A stretch of DNA of 64,000 nt from Spodoptera frugiperda (GCF_023101765.2 NC_064213.1:4588001-4652000); one strand, 5' to 3'. Counted from the first letter of the stretch, positions 22,091 to 33,197 are shown. The notes: generated by a model from the sequence alone, not told the origin. Program-made: numbers and translations.

Positions 22091-22300
22091 TAAATATCTC
22101 TGGAGGAAACTGCCCTTATGCTATAAAAAAGAACCATCTTCAATTTTCTTTACCACCTCAAATTTGTTTGAGTCTGGTAATATCTCAAAAACCGTTATCC
22201 TAATGATAAGTCTGAAAAAATATTATGCTGAATACCGCATCAAAATCGTAGTCATACAGGTCAAACTGAGACCCTCCTTTTTTGAAGTCGGTTAAAAACC
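22091..22300 (+). repeat. Interspersed repeat ending TTTTTGAAGTCGGTT
   Basis: Ends GTCAAACTGAGACCCTCC, TTTTTTGAAGTCGGTTAAA. The same tail, more worn, closes the repeat at 4380-4560. Probably a non-LTR 3' end. TATCTCAAAAACCGTTATCC lies inside. Confidence 0.5.
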
Positions 22301-22707
22301 AATTTTAGCCTGTTCAGTCAATAACAAACAACGATGACAGTATTAACGTCAACTAGACTGACTTGTACTTCTACAAAAACGAAAGAACTTTCCAGAATGC
22401 CTACAAGTAACTACTGAACTACAATTAACAAGTTTTGAAGCTCAGTCCTGAACAACAGCAACAGTGACAAAGTACTGAGAAACTCAGTAGTTTTCGGTAG
22501 CATACAGTTTTTTCTTCGGAACTTAATATTTAAGTTCTAAGTAGAATGAATGATAAATGGTTGTGTTGCTCTAAGAATCGTACCTGTCGTCATTTAGTCA
22601 TTTATTACTAGGAACTAGTAAATAACTGACTATTGTTGTTGATTAACCTTCTATGTGAACTGTTGTAGTTGTATAGCGGTTATAAAAAGCAGAGAGACAA
22701 TAATAAT

Positions 22708-22851
22708 GCTGCTAATATTAGAAATGTGAATGTTTGTATGTTTGTTTGTTTGTTGCTCCTTCACGTCAAAACGGCTGAAGGGAATAAAAGAAGATGAAAT
22801 TGGGAACAGAGTTAAATTACGTTTTGGAATGAAGACGCCAGCAGAAGCTAG
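22708..22851 (+). mobile_element. Helitron remnant, plus orientation
   Basis: CTAATATTAGAAATGTGAATG, GTATGTTTGTTTGTTTG, CTCCTTCACGTCAAAACGG and CCAGCAGAAG then CTAG at 22848-22851 with host T at 22852. The 5' TC end is worn. It matches the pattern of the 5075-5271 and 46061-46190 copies. Confidence 0.55.
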
Positions 22852-23165
22852 TATGACACAATTTTTATAAGTTTGAAATTGCCAATCCGCATTTAACAAG
22901 CGTAGTGATTAAAGGTCTCAGCACACATATGGGATCGGAAAGGGATCGTAACCGTAACGCCTTTTGCCTCGCTGTCAACCAGGCGTCAACCTACCGTATG
23001 CACGTAACGAAAGCGTATCAGCAGCGCCTGTACGTCAACTCGCCTACGGCTAGGCGACACCGCGCTTACGCCTCGCCGCCCCCTGGCTGACCTGGGGGCC
23101 TAGACAAAATCTAAGCGGTAAACTTAAAATTTTAAATAAAACAAACGCACAACACGATTGAAATA

Positions 23166-23184
23166 CACACACACACACACACAA
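23166..23184. repeat. (CA)n microsatellite
   Basis: Short dinucleotide run ACACACACACACACACAC inside the MITE. Confidence 0.9.
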
Positions 23185-23228
23185 CGTCACGCCTTTTATC
23201 CCCGCAGAGGTAGGCAGAGGTGCACATT

Positions 23229-23278
23229 ACGGCACGTAATGCCGCTATACAATGTCGTATAGCGGCATTACGTGCCGT
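23229..23278. repeat. Perfect 22-bp hairpin, 6-nt loop
   Basis: Left arm 23229-23250 (ACGGCACGTAATGCCGCTAT...), loop AATGTC, right arm 23257-23278. The arm is the conserved GGCACGTAATGCC piece of SINE-D, also seen at 53580 and 62030, copied in inverse orientation. Confidence 0.95.
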
Positions 23279-23600
23279 GAGCTCGGGTACGGAGAGATGT
23301 AAGCGCGGGGACGGAGAAACGTAAGCGCGGGGACGATGAGCCGTAAGCGCGGGAATTCAAGCTCGGAGCCTGTTCCGAGGCGAGGCGATTACGTTATTAT
23401 TCCGATTAGTGTGCGTTGCAGTAGGGAGTTTAATACAAACCATTCTGAACGGCTCGAGGCGATACGGTGACGATCCCTTTCCGATCCCATATGTGTGCTG
23501 AGACCTTAATGCTCAAACCTTCTCCGTGTGAGAAGAGGCATTAGGTCAGCAGTGACCACTTATAGGCAGTGACCACTTATATGTTGATATTGTTAGTTGA

Positions 23601-24077
23601 ATGTTTTTGTATGTCGAATTTTACAACGCCTCTACCGATCACCTGTGGAACTATTTCCATTACAAAAAAATTACGTCGTCGCTAGCGACTGTCGACAAAT
23701 ACTATTGCTTCAAACTCATGGTAGAGGTACAGATAACCTATTATCCAAACAAACAGTAGATATAGATTATTATTCGTAAGGTAGATTGAATCGACATCCA
23801 TAATTATTTATTCAGCGAATCGATTTCGTTAAATTGTGCTCCAATTCGAGTTTTGTTTTTTTTTCGGGTACCGTACTGTACGAATATCGATTGGTTACTT
23901 TGACGTCGGAAACGGTTGAACGTGATGAGTGAAAGTTGTTTGTTTTTTTTTTTGGTAGAATACTCGATTAGAAGGAAGAAAATGAAGTGAAATGACTAAT
24001 GAATACGCTTCATATCACGGATCGATTACGATTAAGATCGGATAAGACCGGATTTTAAATTTTTAATATTCATGTTA
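23601..24077. other. No gene seen
   Basis: AT-rich DNA. The 60-codon frame at 23597-23779 has no motif. Confidence 0.4.
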
Positions 24078-24335
24078 TTAAAATTGTGCCACTCCGTATT
24101 GTGTATATGGCAATAGGTTCAGGCTAGTACACCAACCACCGACCGGATTGATAAAACAGTCTGACAGAAAACCGACGTGAAACAACGCTTGCGTTGTATT
24201 TCGTTGTGTAAGTGAGGTTACCAGAGGCCCAATTACTCCCCTTCCTAATCCTCGATTCCCCAACAACTCTTAAATTCCTGACCCTCAAACAGCAACGTAC
24301 TTGTAACGTCTCTAGTGTATCAAGTGTCCATACGA
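24078..24335 (+). repeat. Repeat-C copy
   Basis: AAAACCGACGTGAAACAACG, GTTGTGTAAGTGAGGTTACC, AGAGGCCCAATTACTCCCC, TTGTAACGTCTCTAGTG. Matches the 5' and middle parts of the copy at 40728-41033; the final GGCGGCGGCGATT segment is missing. Confidence 0.7.
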
Positions 24336-25489
24336 TATTCAAAAACTTTTTGTCTAACTGTCTTTAGGCCAAGTCGAAAAACTCAACACATCTTTATCAA
24401 CCCATACCACTACATCAAACTCAACAAACTAGTTACATTTACTACCAACTCAAACGAACCTATCATTCAATTCCATGCAAATATCTACACTATCTACACC
24501 CTCACTTATACACGTAGGTACTCGTAACTTCGCAATATGACAACTTACATAGTCATACACCGCAGTGCAATCGTCAAAATTGTGTTACACACGTAAACTG
24601 TAGTGAACCACTCAACACATCTACATATTTACATGTTACATGTGACTTCCATCAAATATTCAATTCACTTACAACATGGAACTGTAACACTTGATGGCAA
24701 TTTATTCTGCCTTTAAAATGGACTCAGTTTGCGGACAAGTTGTGTCTAAAGTGCCTTGCGCTTGGCAAATTGAAAATTGGATGGTTTTGTTATGTTTTTT
24801 TCTTTTGGGTGTGGGTTTGGAAGGTTTTATGGTTGATAATTGTTTAGATGTTGATGATTGATAAGATGTATGTATAGGCATTTTTTAAAGAAATGAATTA
24901 ATTGAATTAGGCTCCGGTCCCACTTATTGAACGCAACGAACTAATGGGGCATGTCAAAACGACGCTACCTTGACGCAACACAAGCTGGGGCCACAGTCCT
25001 AATAGATGTTTCGCGTCTATATCTATAACATTAAACCTTTTGGGTAACAAAATACGCGCTCAATCCTTGTTAAAGATTAAAAAATAATTAATGACAAAGA
25101 ATTTTTGTCATCGAATATTCGTGATCAAAAATATATTTCGAGTATTGTACGTAATATGCAAAGCCAAAGCCGAAATATAATAAAATTCATATCGGCATAC
25201 ACCTCCGCAATACTCACAATGAAAAGAGAAAAATATTTTTATTTTCACTGGACACGGAGCGTATTGTGTAAATAATGATATGCAGTTGGGATAGGGTTGA
25301 CGATTTTAAGAGAATCTCTTTGTTGAGACTTGAAGAGAAGACTGTTCGTACTATGACTTATAATCTATTGATGTTAGTGATTTTTGCTAAGTAAAACACT
25401 TTTTCTTAAGCGTTTCTGCACATGGTGCCGCCCTTATTACCTCTGATACATTTTATTAATCGGACTATGCGTACGTATGTACGTGACCA
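24336..25489. other. No gene seen
   Basis: AT-rich. 24911-25010 has AGGCTCCGGTCCCACTTATT and CATGTCAAAACGACGC, reminiscent of a MITE end, but no inverted partner was found. Confidence 0.35.
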
Positions 25490-25615
25490 ATAATGGGATG
25501 GGAACAAGCGCGGAGACGGTGCGTTGGCCGCGCGGTGGCGGCGCGGTGACAAGTCGGCGCAGGCGCGGCGGTGGCGCGGCTACGGCATCGTGTGCATGAA
25601 CGCCAAAGAAACTAA
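25490..25615. other. Isolated GC-rich block
   Basis: About 110 bp of mostly G and C (GGCCGCGCGGTGGCGGCG, GGCGCAGGCGCGGCGGTGG, GGCTACGGCATCGTGTGC) in otherwise AT-rich DNA. The longest ATG frames are about 30 codons. It may be the inside of a mobile element or a short CpG-rich regulatory block. Confidence 0.4.
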
Positions 25616-26295
25616 GAGTATGGTTTTCAGCTTACTCACGTAACGGTTCGACGAGGGTCTTGATTCACTTGATTTCTATACAGAATTCACTAATATTAAT
25701 CCAGCGGATATGAATGGAACCCACAGTAGATTATTTGGTGAACTAGATACATTAAAGTAGGGCAAAATTAGAAGTATTCTTAACCGACTATCACGCATGA
25801 AAAGTCTGACGATTGTTGATGAAGCGAAAGAGGTATGAAAGATAAGAGTCGTAGCATTTGGCGTTCCATAGTCATTGCCAACCCCTATGGGATACAGGCG
25901 TGAGGTTATATATGTTTTATTAGCTAACAAAACAAAATCTTCCATCAAGTAAAGATATTGAAAGAAGCAACCCTATTTCCTTGCATTGTAGGTATAAATG
26001 TAGTTACATATTGACAATGCCAACCGATACTCGCATCAAGGAGCAGGCTCAATGCGAAAACATCGCGATTTTTATATTTTCCACGCAGATATTGTTACTA
26101 CACGAGCTTTATGCAAATATCGTGTAAGAATCCTTGGGCGGTTTGCTTCTATTTTTGCAAAGGTCTGTGGTAATAGAAAGTCTCTGTGATTTTGTTGTCT
26201 TTTGCATGAAAAGTGGAGAAAAATATGGAAATAGTGTTTTAGACTGTTGTCGACTTAGCTTGATGATTGTAAGCATCATGGTTTAATACAGTTTC
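25616..26295. other. No gene seen
   Basis: The 90-codon minus frame at 25676-25948 has neither a domain nor splice context that would support it. Confidence 0.35.
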
Positions 26296-26370
26296 ATGTT
26301 TCTGATCTGGGTGTCATGTGTATATGAACTGGTATGTTTGTAAACACACCCACGATATAGAAGAAAATCG
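26296..26370 (+). mobile_element. SINE-A fragment
   Basis: CTGATCTGGGTGTCATGTG, GAACTGGTATGTTTGTAAAC, ACACCCACGATATAGAAG: the middle of the SINE-A body, without head or tail. Confidence 0.75.
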
Positions 26371-27378
26371 TATTGTTTTCCTACTTTTCCAATCCTACGT
26401 TAATTTTAATTTGTTCGACATTTGTTTCTCAAATGATCACTGAAATACACTAAGTTTCGAATATTTTACGAATATAACATCCATTGAGATGTCCCAATAA
26501 AAAAAAAACAGATGACAACGCAAAACTCCATATTTTATACACACAGATGAAAAAAAGAAGAAAAATTGGTCAGCTTTTCCCCATGGCCATTTTCCTGCTC
26601 GAGCGATGGTATTTGAGTTTAGCTGTTCCCATGGGACAATGGCAAGCTATGATCCCGGACAATACTTTTGGGGCCGGACATGGACAAACTTAAGTAAATG
26701 GACATTTAGACTCGTTCCTATCATATAAATTGTAATGGGAGGTCAGACGACCTTTTTCGTCACGACTAGACACTTCTAAAACGTTCTCTTGATGTGTTTA
26801 TTATCTTGAAAGGCGAGGATTAGTGTTTTGTCTAGTTCGCACTTATGAATCCTAAAATTTAGCTTTGGTCTTAGATCATTTTCACTTGATTATTTTGTGG
26901 GCGAACTAAAATTCTTCTATAAACGTCTTATTTTTTAGTTTGCATTTGCTAATATTTACTGCATTTTATCAAACAATAAATACTTGAATACCTATTATAG
27001 CTAAAAATTACTCATTTTGATGGTTGAAACTGTGTGAAACGTACAAAAATATCACCAAAAACTACGACAAACTTCATATTACAAATACTTAATAATAAAA
27101 GTTAGTTCATACCTGAAATAACAACAAAAGCAACTCTATATCATTCCCAACAAAATAAGTTCGTCTAGTTCAATAATCAAATAACCCTTTACCCAAAATA
27201 CTAAGACCTAAATGACCCAAAACTAAGGTATTTTGGAACCACAAAAGGTTTTCACGTGACCTAACGATCCTCTGACAAAAGCGACCACTAACGTTAGCTG
27301 AGATGTCAAGTATTTCTGGAATTAGGTTGAGTTATTGTAGTGGTATAAATCGGTCACACGTCCCAACTGTCTAGGAAA
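26371..27378. other. No gene seen
   Basis: Contains a 69-codon plus frame (26484-26693) with no recognisable motif. The block 26575-26700 is somewhat GC-richer and unique in the window. Confidence 0.35.
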
Positions 27379-27712
27379 TAGACTGCTGTTCCACTATACT
27401 GTGCTATGCTACGTTGTTGTTGATGCGTTTGGCTTCCATCAATCATTATCATTGGTACATATTATATAGCTTAGTTCAGTACGTTTCAACTAGTGTTAAG
27501 CTATAATACTATACTATACGACTAATCTATATATTTTTTTATATGAAGGTGTGTTATGGTGCTATGGATGTGTGTTATAGATAGCTTCCCTACTAACAAT
27601 ACTCGGCTGGCTACTCGAGCTTCACATGTTACTCGCATAGTTATATAGCTTAGTATAAAGGGTCACATAATTTCACAGCTTAGCTTCGTAGCATAGCTAA
27701 ATATCACACTTT
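27379..27712. mobile_element. MITE-E copy, worn
   Basis: Left part GTTCCACTATACTGTGCTATG, GATGCGTTTGGCTTCCATC; right part CTTCGTAGCATAGCTAAATA inverted to it. The inner GGTCACATAATTTCACAGC and GATAGCTTCCCTACTA are shared with 30231-30504 and 59394-59656. Terminal bases are decayed, so limits are approximate. Confidence 0.6.
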
Positions 27713-27806
27713 TTTTAATGTTTCATAACTTTATACTGGGAAGTTGAAGTTGTTAATGCGGAGGCTACTGAAATATCCATAGTGGGTATATCGAATAAAC
27801 CAACTA

Positions 27807-27903
27807 TCAGGGTGGTTTTTAGTCAGTAAGAGTCTGACACTCCCTCTCGCCTTGCCCAAGGCGGGAGAAGTCATAGGATTATTTTCTCACCTCGAATAAA
27901 AAA
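27807..27903 (+). mobile_element. SINE-B, 5'-truncated
   Basis: Starts at GGGTGGTTTTTAGTCAG and continues TAAGAGTCTGACACTCCC, GCCTTGCCCAAGGCGGG, then an A-rich tail. Confidence 0.85.
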
Positions 27904-28245
27904 ACTTCTATAATTCAAGTAAATTAGTATTTATTATAGAACTAAGTAAAGTAAAAGTAAACACACTTCAAACTAATACCCAATTACAAACAAAACAACC
28001 TAATCCTAAACCTAATTAGTGTTCTCAACTTTACCCGCACTTGTAAGTACACCTTTCATTATACATATACAACTACATATTAAAACTAATTTCTTTTTAG
28101 TTAAAAATGGAGCTTGAGAAGACGTATAAATCTTATTATACCTACTTATTTCTTAGAAACTCATTCTCATTAGAAAATTCTAGAAATCTTCATACTCATA
28201 GAAAGAAAGAAAAACATTTATTCCACACGCTAAATAAACAAGTGC

Positions 28246-28400
28246 TGATCCGGAGGTGCGGACTGCCTAGCGGGTTTACTGGGGCTTCGGCTCGCAAAGC
28301 CGGAGTAGGAACGGGGTGGTTTAGTAAGAGTCTGACACTCCCTCTCGCCTCGCCTAAGGCGAGAGAAATCATTGGATAATTTTCCTTAAAATAATAAATA
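28246..28400 (+). mobile_element. SINE-B copy
   Basis: GATCCGGAGGTGCGGACTGC, GGGTTTACTGGGGCTTCGG, AGCCGGAGTAGGAACGGGG, AGTAAGAGTCTGACACTCCC, CTCGCCTAAGGCGAGAG, then an A/T-rich tail. The open frames at 28107-28477 on both strands are largely this SINE and are not genes. Confidence 0.85.
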
Positions 28401-29084
28401 AACAAGTGACATGTACAGTTTACACAAATATTTGTTAATACATATATAGCATATTGAGTTGATCGATATACACGCACATTAATTAATATTTAGATTCCAC
28501 TATTCGTCAGTTGTCAGACTTTGAGCAGTGTTGCAAATTCACAAATTAAGCTTTCGATGATTCCAAAAATTGACAAATTCTTAACCTAAGAAAAGATCTT
28601 GAGACTGTTACTGTTAAGAAAAGGGTTCCTTAACAGTAGTATTTGCGATGATCCAATTGACTGCTGATTTTATTACTTCAAAGTTGATTTGAATTATTTC
28701 AAGACGTCTATCTACTCGAATAAAAATGTCGGACTCTAGATGGCTAACATCGAATAACTTTTAGTAGAGACGCACATATTTCGTCTGGCCAGTTTCTCTT
28801 AAGGTCCCAGAGGAAAAATACCGAGTTCTCTTTCCACGGACATAGTTAGGATAGCTACTGGATGGGGCAAGTTTGGCGATAATTTTTACAAACAATTACA
28901 GTTATGATTCACGTTTTAACCAAATAACGTCGAAGTAAATGACGAATTTCAAAAATTGTCACTTTTCGTAAAGCTAAAGGGCTAAAAAATATATAATTGA
29001 GAGATTTAAAGCTTCAATATAGTATTTTAACTGATAAAGTCAATAATAAAACAAAACTACACATACACACACTTGAGTATGCTA
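28401..29084. other. No gene seen
   Basis: AT-rich, no repeat partner noticed. Confidence 0.4.
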
Positions 29085-29205
29085 CGCGACAACGCCGCGT
29101 CTGCGCACGCTGCTCATGATGAAGAATCCGTCTATGACTCGAAACTAGTAGAGCTTTTCTCCATTAATTTTCATGTGTAACCCGTGATTTATAGCTAATT
29201 TAAAT
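29085..29205 (+). repeat. Repeat-K copy (interspersed, probably LINE-derived)
   Basis: ACGCCGCGTCTGCGCACGCTG, CTCATGATGAAGAATCCG, ACTCGAAACTAGTAGAGC, TTTTCTCCATTAATTTTCATG. An inverted second copy is at 54883-54966. Confidence 0.6.
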
Positions 29206-29710
29206 TATTTATTTTCCACGCGGATAAAAAATTGGCCTCATACGTAACCAAAATACCATGTCCTTTCCAGCCTCACTCAATAATCCATGTACCGCTCATA
29301 TAGCTAAGGACCGGCATACACTATGCAAGTTGTACGCCCAAAATGGCTACCGAGCTACTCGGCAGGGAGCTATAAGAACAATTGTATTATCACACAATCA
29401 AGTTTGTGATTTCTCGCATGTATTTTTTAGAGACATTTTTTTCTACTTTTGTTTTTCTCTAGGATTCTTAGTACTGGGTTTTGAGATTATTCATTTCTTA
29501 TTTGAGATATAATATTTTATTATTACAGTTAAGAGAAATACTATTTATCAATAGATAACATCGATTAACCTAATTTTAAAACATAATTGTACACTAAATT
29601 ACACATAACTGAATATTTCTTATGGTGTTTTGTTTATTAGTTGTAAAATTACATAGTAAATACGTGCTTTATTAATTGAAAAACTATAGCAATAAATGAA
29701 ATAGACTGCA
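29206..29710. other. No gene seen
   Basis: The 84-codon frame at 29258-29512 turns hydrophobic at its end but lacks any motif; AT-rich surroundings. Confidence 0.35.
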
Positions 29711-29893
29711 TGGTTGGCGTGGTGGCTGGGCCACAGGTTGCCGCGCAGATGTAATAGGTTCGATTTTCGCAGGGAGCAACTCTCTGTGTGATCCTCAAAT
29801 TGTTGTTTCGGGTGTCATGTGTATGTGAATTCCTATGTTTGTAAATGCACCCACGGCACAGAATAAAAACCTAGTGTGGTGCCACGTTTTTTT
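29711..29893 (+). mobile_element. SINE-A, nearly full
   Basis: TGGTTGGCGTGGTGGCTGGG (box A region), AGGTTCGATTTTCGCAGGG (worn box B), TTTCGGGTGTCATGTGTATG, GTAAATGCACCCACGGCAC, then CCACGTTTTTTTTT. Confidence 0.85.
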
Positions 29894-30230
29894 TTTAATC
29901 TAGGAAATAAAACCAATATTAATCACGAATATAAAAACTTCAGAGCGTTTATTTTGTACCAAGAATCCTGTTGTGCCATTAATATTAATTTTCAATAAAT
30001 ACTCTATCTATAGAAGGATACTGTTGCATAAGTTTTGCAGCTTACCGTCACAATAAATATCTCAATGAGACAACGTAACACCTCGTCGTTATTTATGTCT
30101 AACTTCGGAGACAAAGGAGAAATTATACCTAATATTAATAACTGTTGTATTGATCGGAAATAATTGTTTGTTTAAGACATGACAAGATTTTTATTATCAT
30201 CGTGTAAAAATCTACAATTTGACACTATTA

Positions 30231-30504
30231 GGGTGCTTTTCCACCACAGATGTGCTATAAAGCGTTTGGCTTCCAGCAATCATATTCATAGATAGCTTAA
30301 CACTGGTGGAAACAGACTCAGCTATGCTATGTTTTTTATATGGAAAGATGCTTAATATGGATGTATACTAAGGATGATTTCTCTACTATCGATACATTGA
30401 TTGCTAAGTATTAGTGGAAACGGCCACATAGTTTCACAGCTTAGTTATCACAACTTCATAGTAAAGCTACATAGCAAATCTCTGGTGGAAACTCTCCGGC
30501 ACCC
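30231..30504. mobile_element. MITE-E copy, 274 bp
   Basis: Left end GGGTGCTTTTCCACCACAG, right end inverted (CTCTGGTGGAAACTC ... GGCACCC). TTA precedes the left end but TTT follows the right, so the duplication is worn. Shares GATTTCTCTACTATCGAT and CACATAGTTTCACAGCTTAG with 59394-59656. Confidence 0.7.
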
Positions 30505-30514
30505 TTTGAATACC

Positions 30515-30935
30515 AACAAACTCCACGGCAGACTCTATCTGTATGATCTAAAATCTTTACCAAGTGAGCTTAGTACGTGAAGAATAATCAAATAAGATCT
30601 GTTAAAGAATGACTTTTATATTCAGACAAATATAGCAATGAGTAACAGAGAAAACAATTAAAAATAATATGCAAAGAAATTTCATCCTTATAGTCATGGA
30701 ATTAAAAGACAATTTCAATTAAACAGCAACCAACAAACCAGACTTTATCTGCGTGTTTTAAAATCTTCACAAAGTGAGCCATCTGTTAAAGAATGGCACA
30801 CATACCACAATTATGCACACATCACTTTTATGTTCATACAAATTTACCAATGAGTAACACAAAACAATAAAATACAAAGAAATTTCAACCTCACGGTCCT
30901 GAAATTAAAAGACGAATTCAATTAAAGCGCTAAAC
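30515..30935. repeat. Diverged tandem duplication, period about 205-210 bp
   Basis: ACTCTATCTGTATGATCTAA, AAATCTTTACCAAGTGAGC, GCAATGAGTAACAGAG, AAGAAATTTCATCC, GGAATTAAAAGACAATTTC recur in order about 205-210 bp later as CTTTATCTGCGTG, AAATCTTCACAAAGTGAGCC, CCAATGAGTAACAC, AAGAAATTTCAACC, GAAATTAAAAGACGAATTC. Not coding. Confidence 0.7.
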
Positions 30936-31457
30936 CCACCATGACTCGCATCCTTCTTTCTCTGATCTCAAAACACAATCTAAAAATATCACGAAACCCA
31001 AAAACAACGCAACTGTAGTATAAGCATGTGTGGGTAGATAATCCACTTTATACCCGACTTCGGTAACAAAGTTATTTCAGCGTGGTAGTTTTAAATATTC
31101 TGAATATTTTTCTTATACTTGTCCTTTTATTATCTCAACAAGACAGGGTTTTATCGCGCGATCCCGTTGGATTATATTTTTTTTTCTTTTATAGTATAGG
31201 ACAGTAAACCTACTGGTTTGCTGTTCATTTATTTTTCAGACTTAGGAGAAGAATTTAGGTATATTAACCGGGTTCCCTCTATCTGGCAGAATTTTAATGC
31301 TCCGAAATTTGTTTGGCATAACACACCTGGCAGAATCTTCTTTAAACGAATATACATATGGCATAAAAATTGTTTAATATAATTATTGTTTTGCCGAATG
31401 TTTATATGTCCGAATTTACAAAGGCATACCTTTAAGATGGTAGAATTTTATTTGGCA

Positions 31458-32914
31458 CTAGCTTTTGCCCGCGACTTCGTTCGCGTAGAATAGTGACTTC
31501 CGGCAAATTTTTGGTTTTAACCACATAGTTCCCGATCTCGCGGGATCTCTTCAAAAATGAGATGTGGAAGATATTCCAGGGAACTCTTCAAAAATCAACA
31601 TAATGAGCTCTGCGTTTTAATTTAATAGATGTATACTCACTTAGGGCATTGAAAAAATAGTTTAAAAACGGACTTAAACTAACTTAAAACTAAAGAAAGC
31701 TACGAATTACGAATTTATAACAATTAAAAAAGAAACTATATTACAACCTATCCTCTATGCTATAATAACCAAGCTTAAACTAAATAATTTAAAAGAAACG
31801 ACTTAAATCTAATCTAATTAATTTATAAATTAGACTTACAATTTTATTAAAAAAACTAACTACAGTAACTACTAATAATCGATATCAAACTAAACCTACG
31901 TTAAATAGTTTAACCAAAAAACCAGGAAAACCCAACAAATAAACTTATTAATTGACAAATACAACGAAACCAATTTAGAATATACGAAACAGCAGGACCA
32001 CTACAGACAAATAATCATACGACTGATAATACACTTTTTCTACGATAGTACCGAAGCGCTCGGCCGATACCCAACCAAATGAATGTAACGAAACCATAGC
32101 GCGATCTATTTCGATCCCAACGCCATCTATCGAGGATAAAGACAACTTGGATTATTTATTTATACTCTGTTCGGGCATTTTCTTTGTACTAAAAGTTTAA
32201 TTATATTGATATTATTTTTTTCATACCTTTTTACTATTTATTTACTTTTTTTGATGAATTAAAACAATAACATGAACCGAAGTCGTGTAACGATCGACAT
32301 AGAATTATCTATACTCCGTTAGAGCATTTTCTTTGTACTAAATGTTTTATTATATTGATATTATTTTTTTCATACCTTTTTACTATTTATTTACTTTTTT
32401 TCGATAAATTAAAACAATAACATGAACCGAAGTCGTGTAACGATCGACATAGAATTATTTATAAATAATTTACTTCTTATTTTTATTTTTTGATTTTTGA
32501 AATAAAAATATATCTATGTCCTTTCTAAGGTTCTAAACTATATCTGTACCAAATTTCAACCAAATCCGTCAAATAGTTGCGGAGATTAATGGTATAAGCA
32601 TAGAATGTTCGACGTGATTCTTTAATTTGACATAACTTTTTTATTTATGAACCGATTGACATGAAACAAACACTAAATGTAAATTTAAGCATCCCACAAT
32701 ATATTCGTGAAAACCGCATCCAACTCGGATCAGCCGTTTCTGAGATTAGCGCGCACAGACGAACAGACAAACAGACAAACAGACAAACAGACAAAAAAAA
32801 AGTTAATTACATTTTTGGGTTCGACATCGACATAACAATAACCCCTGCTATTTTTTTTATTTTTATTTTCAATGTACAGACAGCACTTTTCTACGATTTT
32901 ATTATATGTATAGA
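31458..32914 (-). mobile_element. Helitron, 1457 bp, nested in the Mutator-like element
   Basis: On the minus strand it starts TCTATACATATAATAAAATC (32914 down) and ends with the hairpin region CGCGAACGAAGTCGCGGGC then AAAAGCTAG at 31458. Host bases are A (31457) and T (32915). Deleting it joins TTTGGCA to TAAG, restoring the TTGGCATAA motif that recurs in the host element, which fixes both ends. It contains ATCCGTCAAATAGTTGCGG, a (CAGA)n-like stretch at about 32757-32797 and a 149-bp tandem duplication. No replicase/helicase frame, so it is non-autonomous. Confidence 0.8.
32155..32460. repeat. Tandem duplication, two units of about 149 bp
   Basis: TATACTCTGTTCGGGCATTT at 32161 and TATACTCCGTTAGAGCATTT at 32310 start the two units. 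Both continue CTTTGTACTAAA, CATACCTTTTTACTATTT, ACAATAACATGAACCGAAG and TCGTGTAACGATCGACATAG. Only a handful of differences, so the duplication is recent relative to the Helitron. Confidence 0.9.
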
Positions 32915-33197
32915 TAAGTACGTTTGGCAAAGCTTAATTTTGCATAATTTTGTTTCACATAACGTTTATTTAGAGCGACGATTGTTTGGCATAATTTCAC
33001 TTGGCATATTAAGAAGATGGTAGAATAAAAGTTAGTAAAGTGACAGAACCGAATCGCTGCAAAACCGACTGCACGTAGTCTTGTCTGCCCTACCCCTAGA
33101 GTGCAATTTAAAATCGCGTAGGCGCGGAGGGGCGAGGCGGCGATTAGCGCGCGTGGGGCCGCCGGAGCCCCGCAGCGCCGGAGCCGTGACGGAAACC

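Larger units (their letters stand above)
22913..23506. mobile_element. Harbinger-type MITE, 594 bp, TAA duplication
   Basis: Perfect inverted ends of 37 bp (22913-22949 and 23470-23506) begin AGGTCTCAGCACACATATGG. They are flanked by TAA at 22910-22912 and at 23507-23509. A 3-bp TWA target duplication is diagnostic of the PIF/Harbinger superfamily. The inside is GC-rich, has no transposase, and holds a (CA)n run, a perfect hairpin built from SINE-D sequence, and three 22-bp units each containing GTAAGCGCGGG (about 23288-23353). The plus-strand 61-codon frame at 22905-23090 is within it and is not a gene. Confidence 0.85.
22852..23600 (+). repeat. LINE tail split by a MITE
   Basis: 22870-22912 (CCAATCCGCATTTAACAAGC, GTAGTGATTAA) and 23507-23600 (TAATGCTCAAACCTTCTCC, GTGTGAGAAGAGG, GTCAGCAGTGACCACTTATA) are the two halves of the 3' tail seen uninterrupted at 51615-51745. 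The 594-bp MITE at 22913-23506 sits between them. A 16-bp duplication, GCAGTGACCACTTATA, follows in the right half. Confidence 0.75.

Noticed and set aside
22909..23509. piggyBac-type TTAA duplication for the 594-bp MITE
   Set aside because: TTAA can be drawn on both sides only if the left inverted end carries an extra A. TAA gives symmetric ends and agrees with the empty paralogous site, so Harbinger is preferred.
28107..28477. Frames of 90 and 93 codons on opposite strands
   Set aside because: Their middle is a SINE-B copy; the same peptide text recurs at every SINE-B locus.
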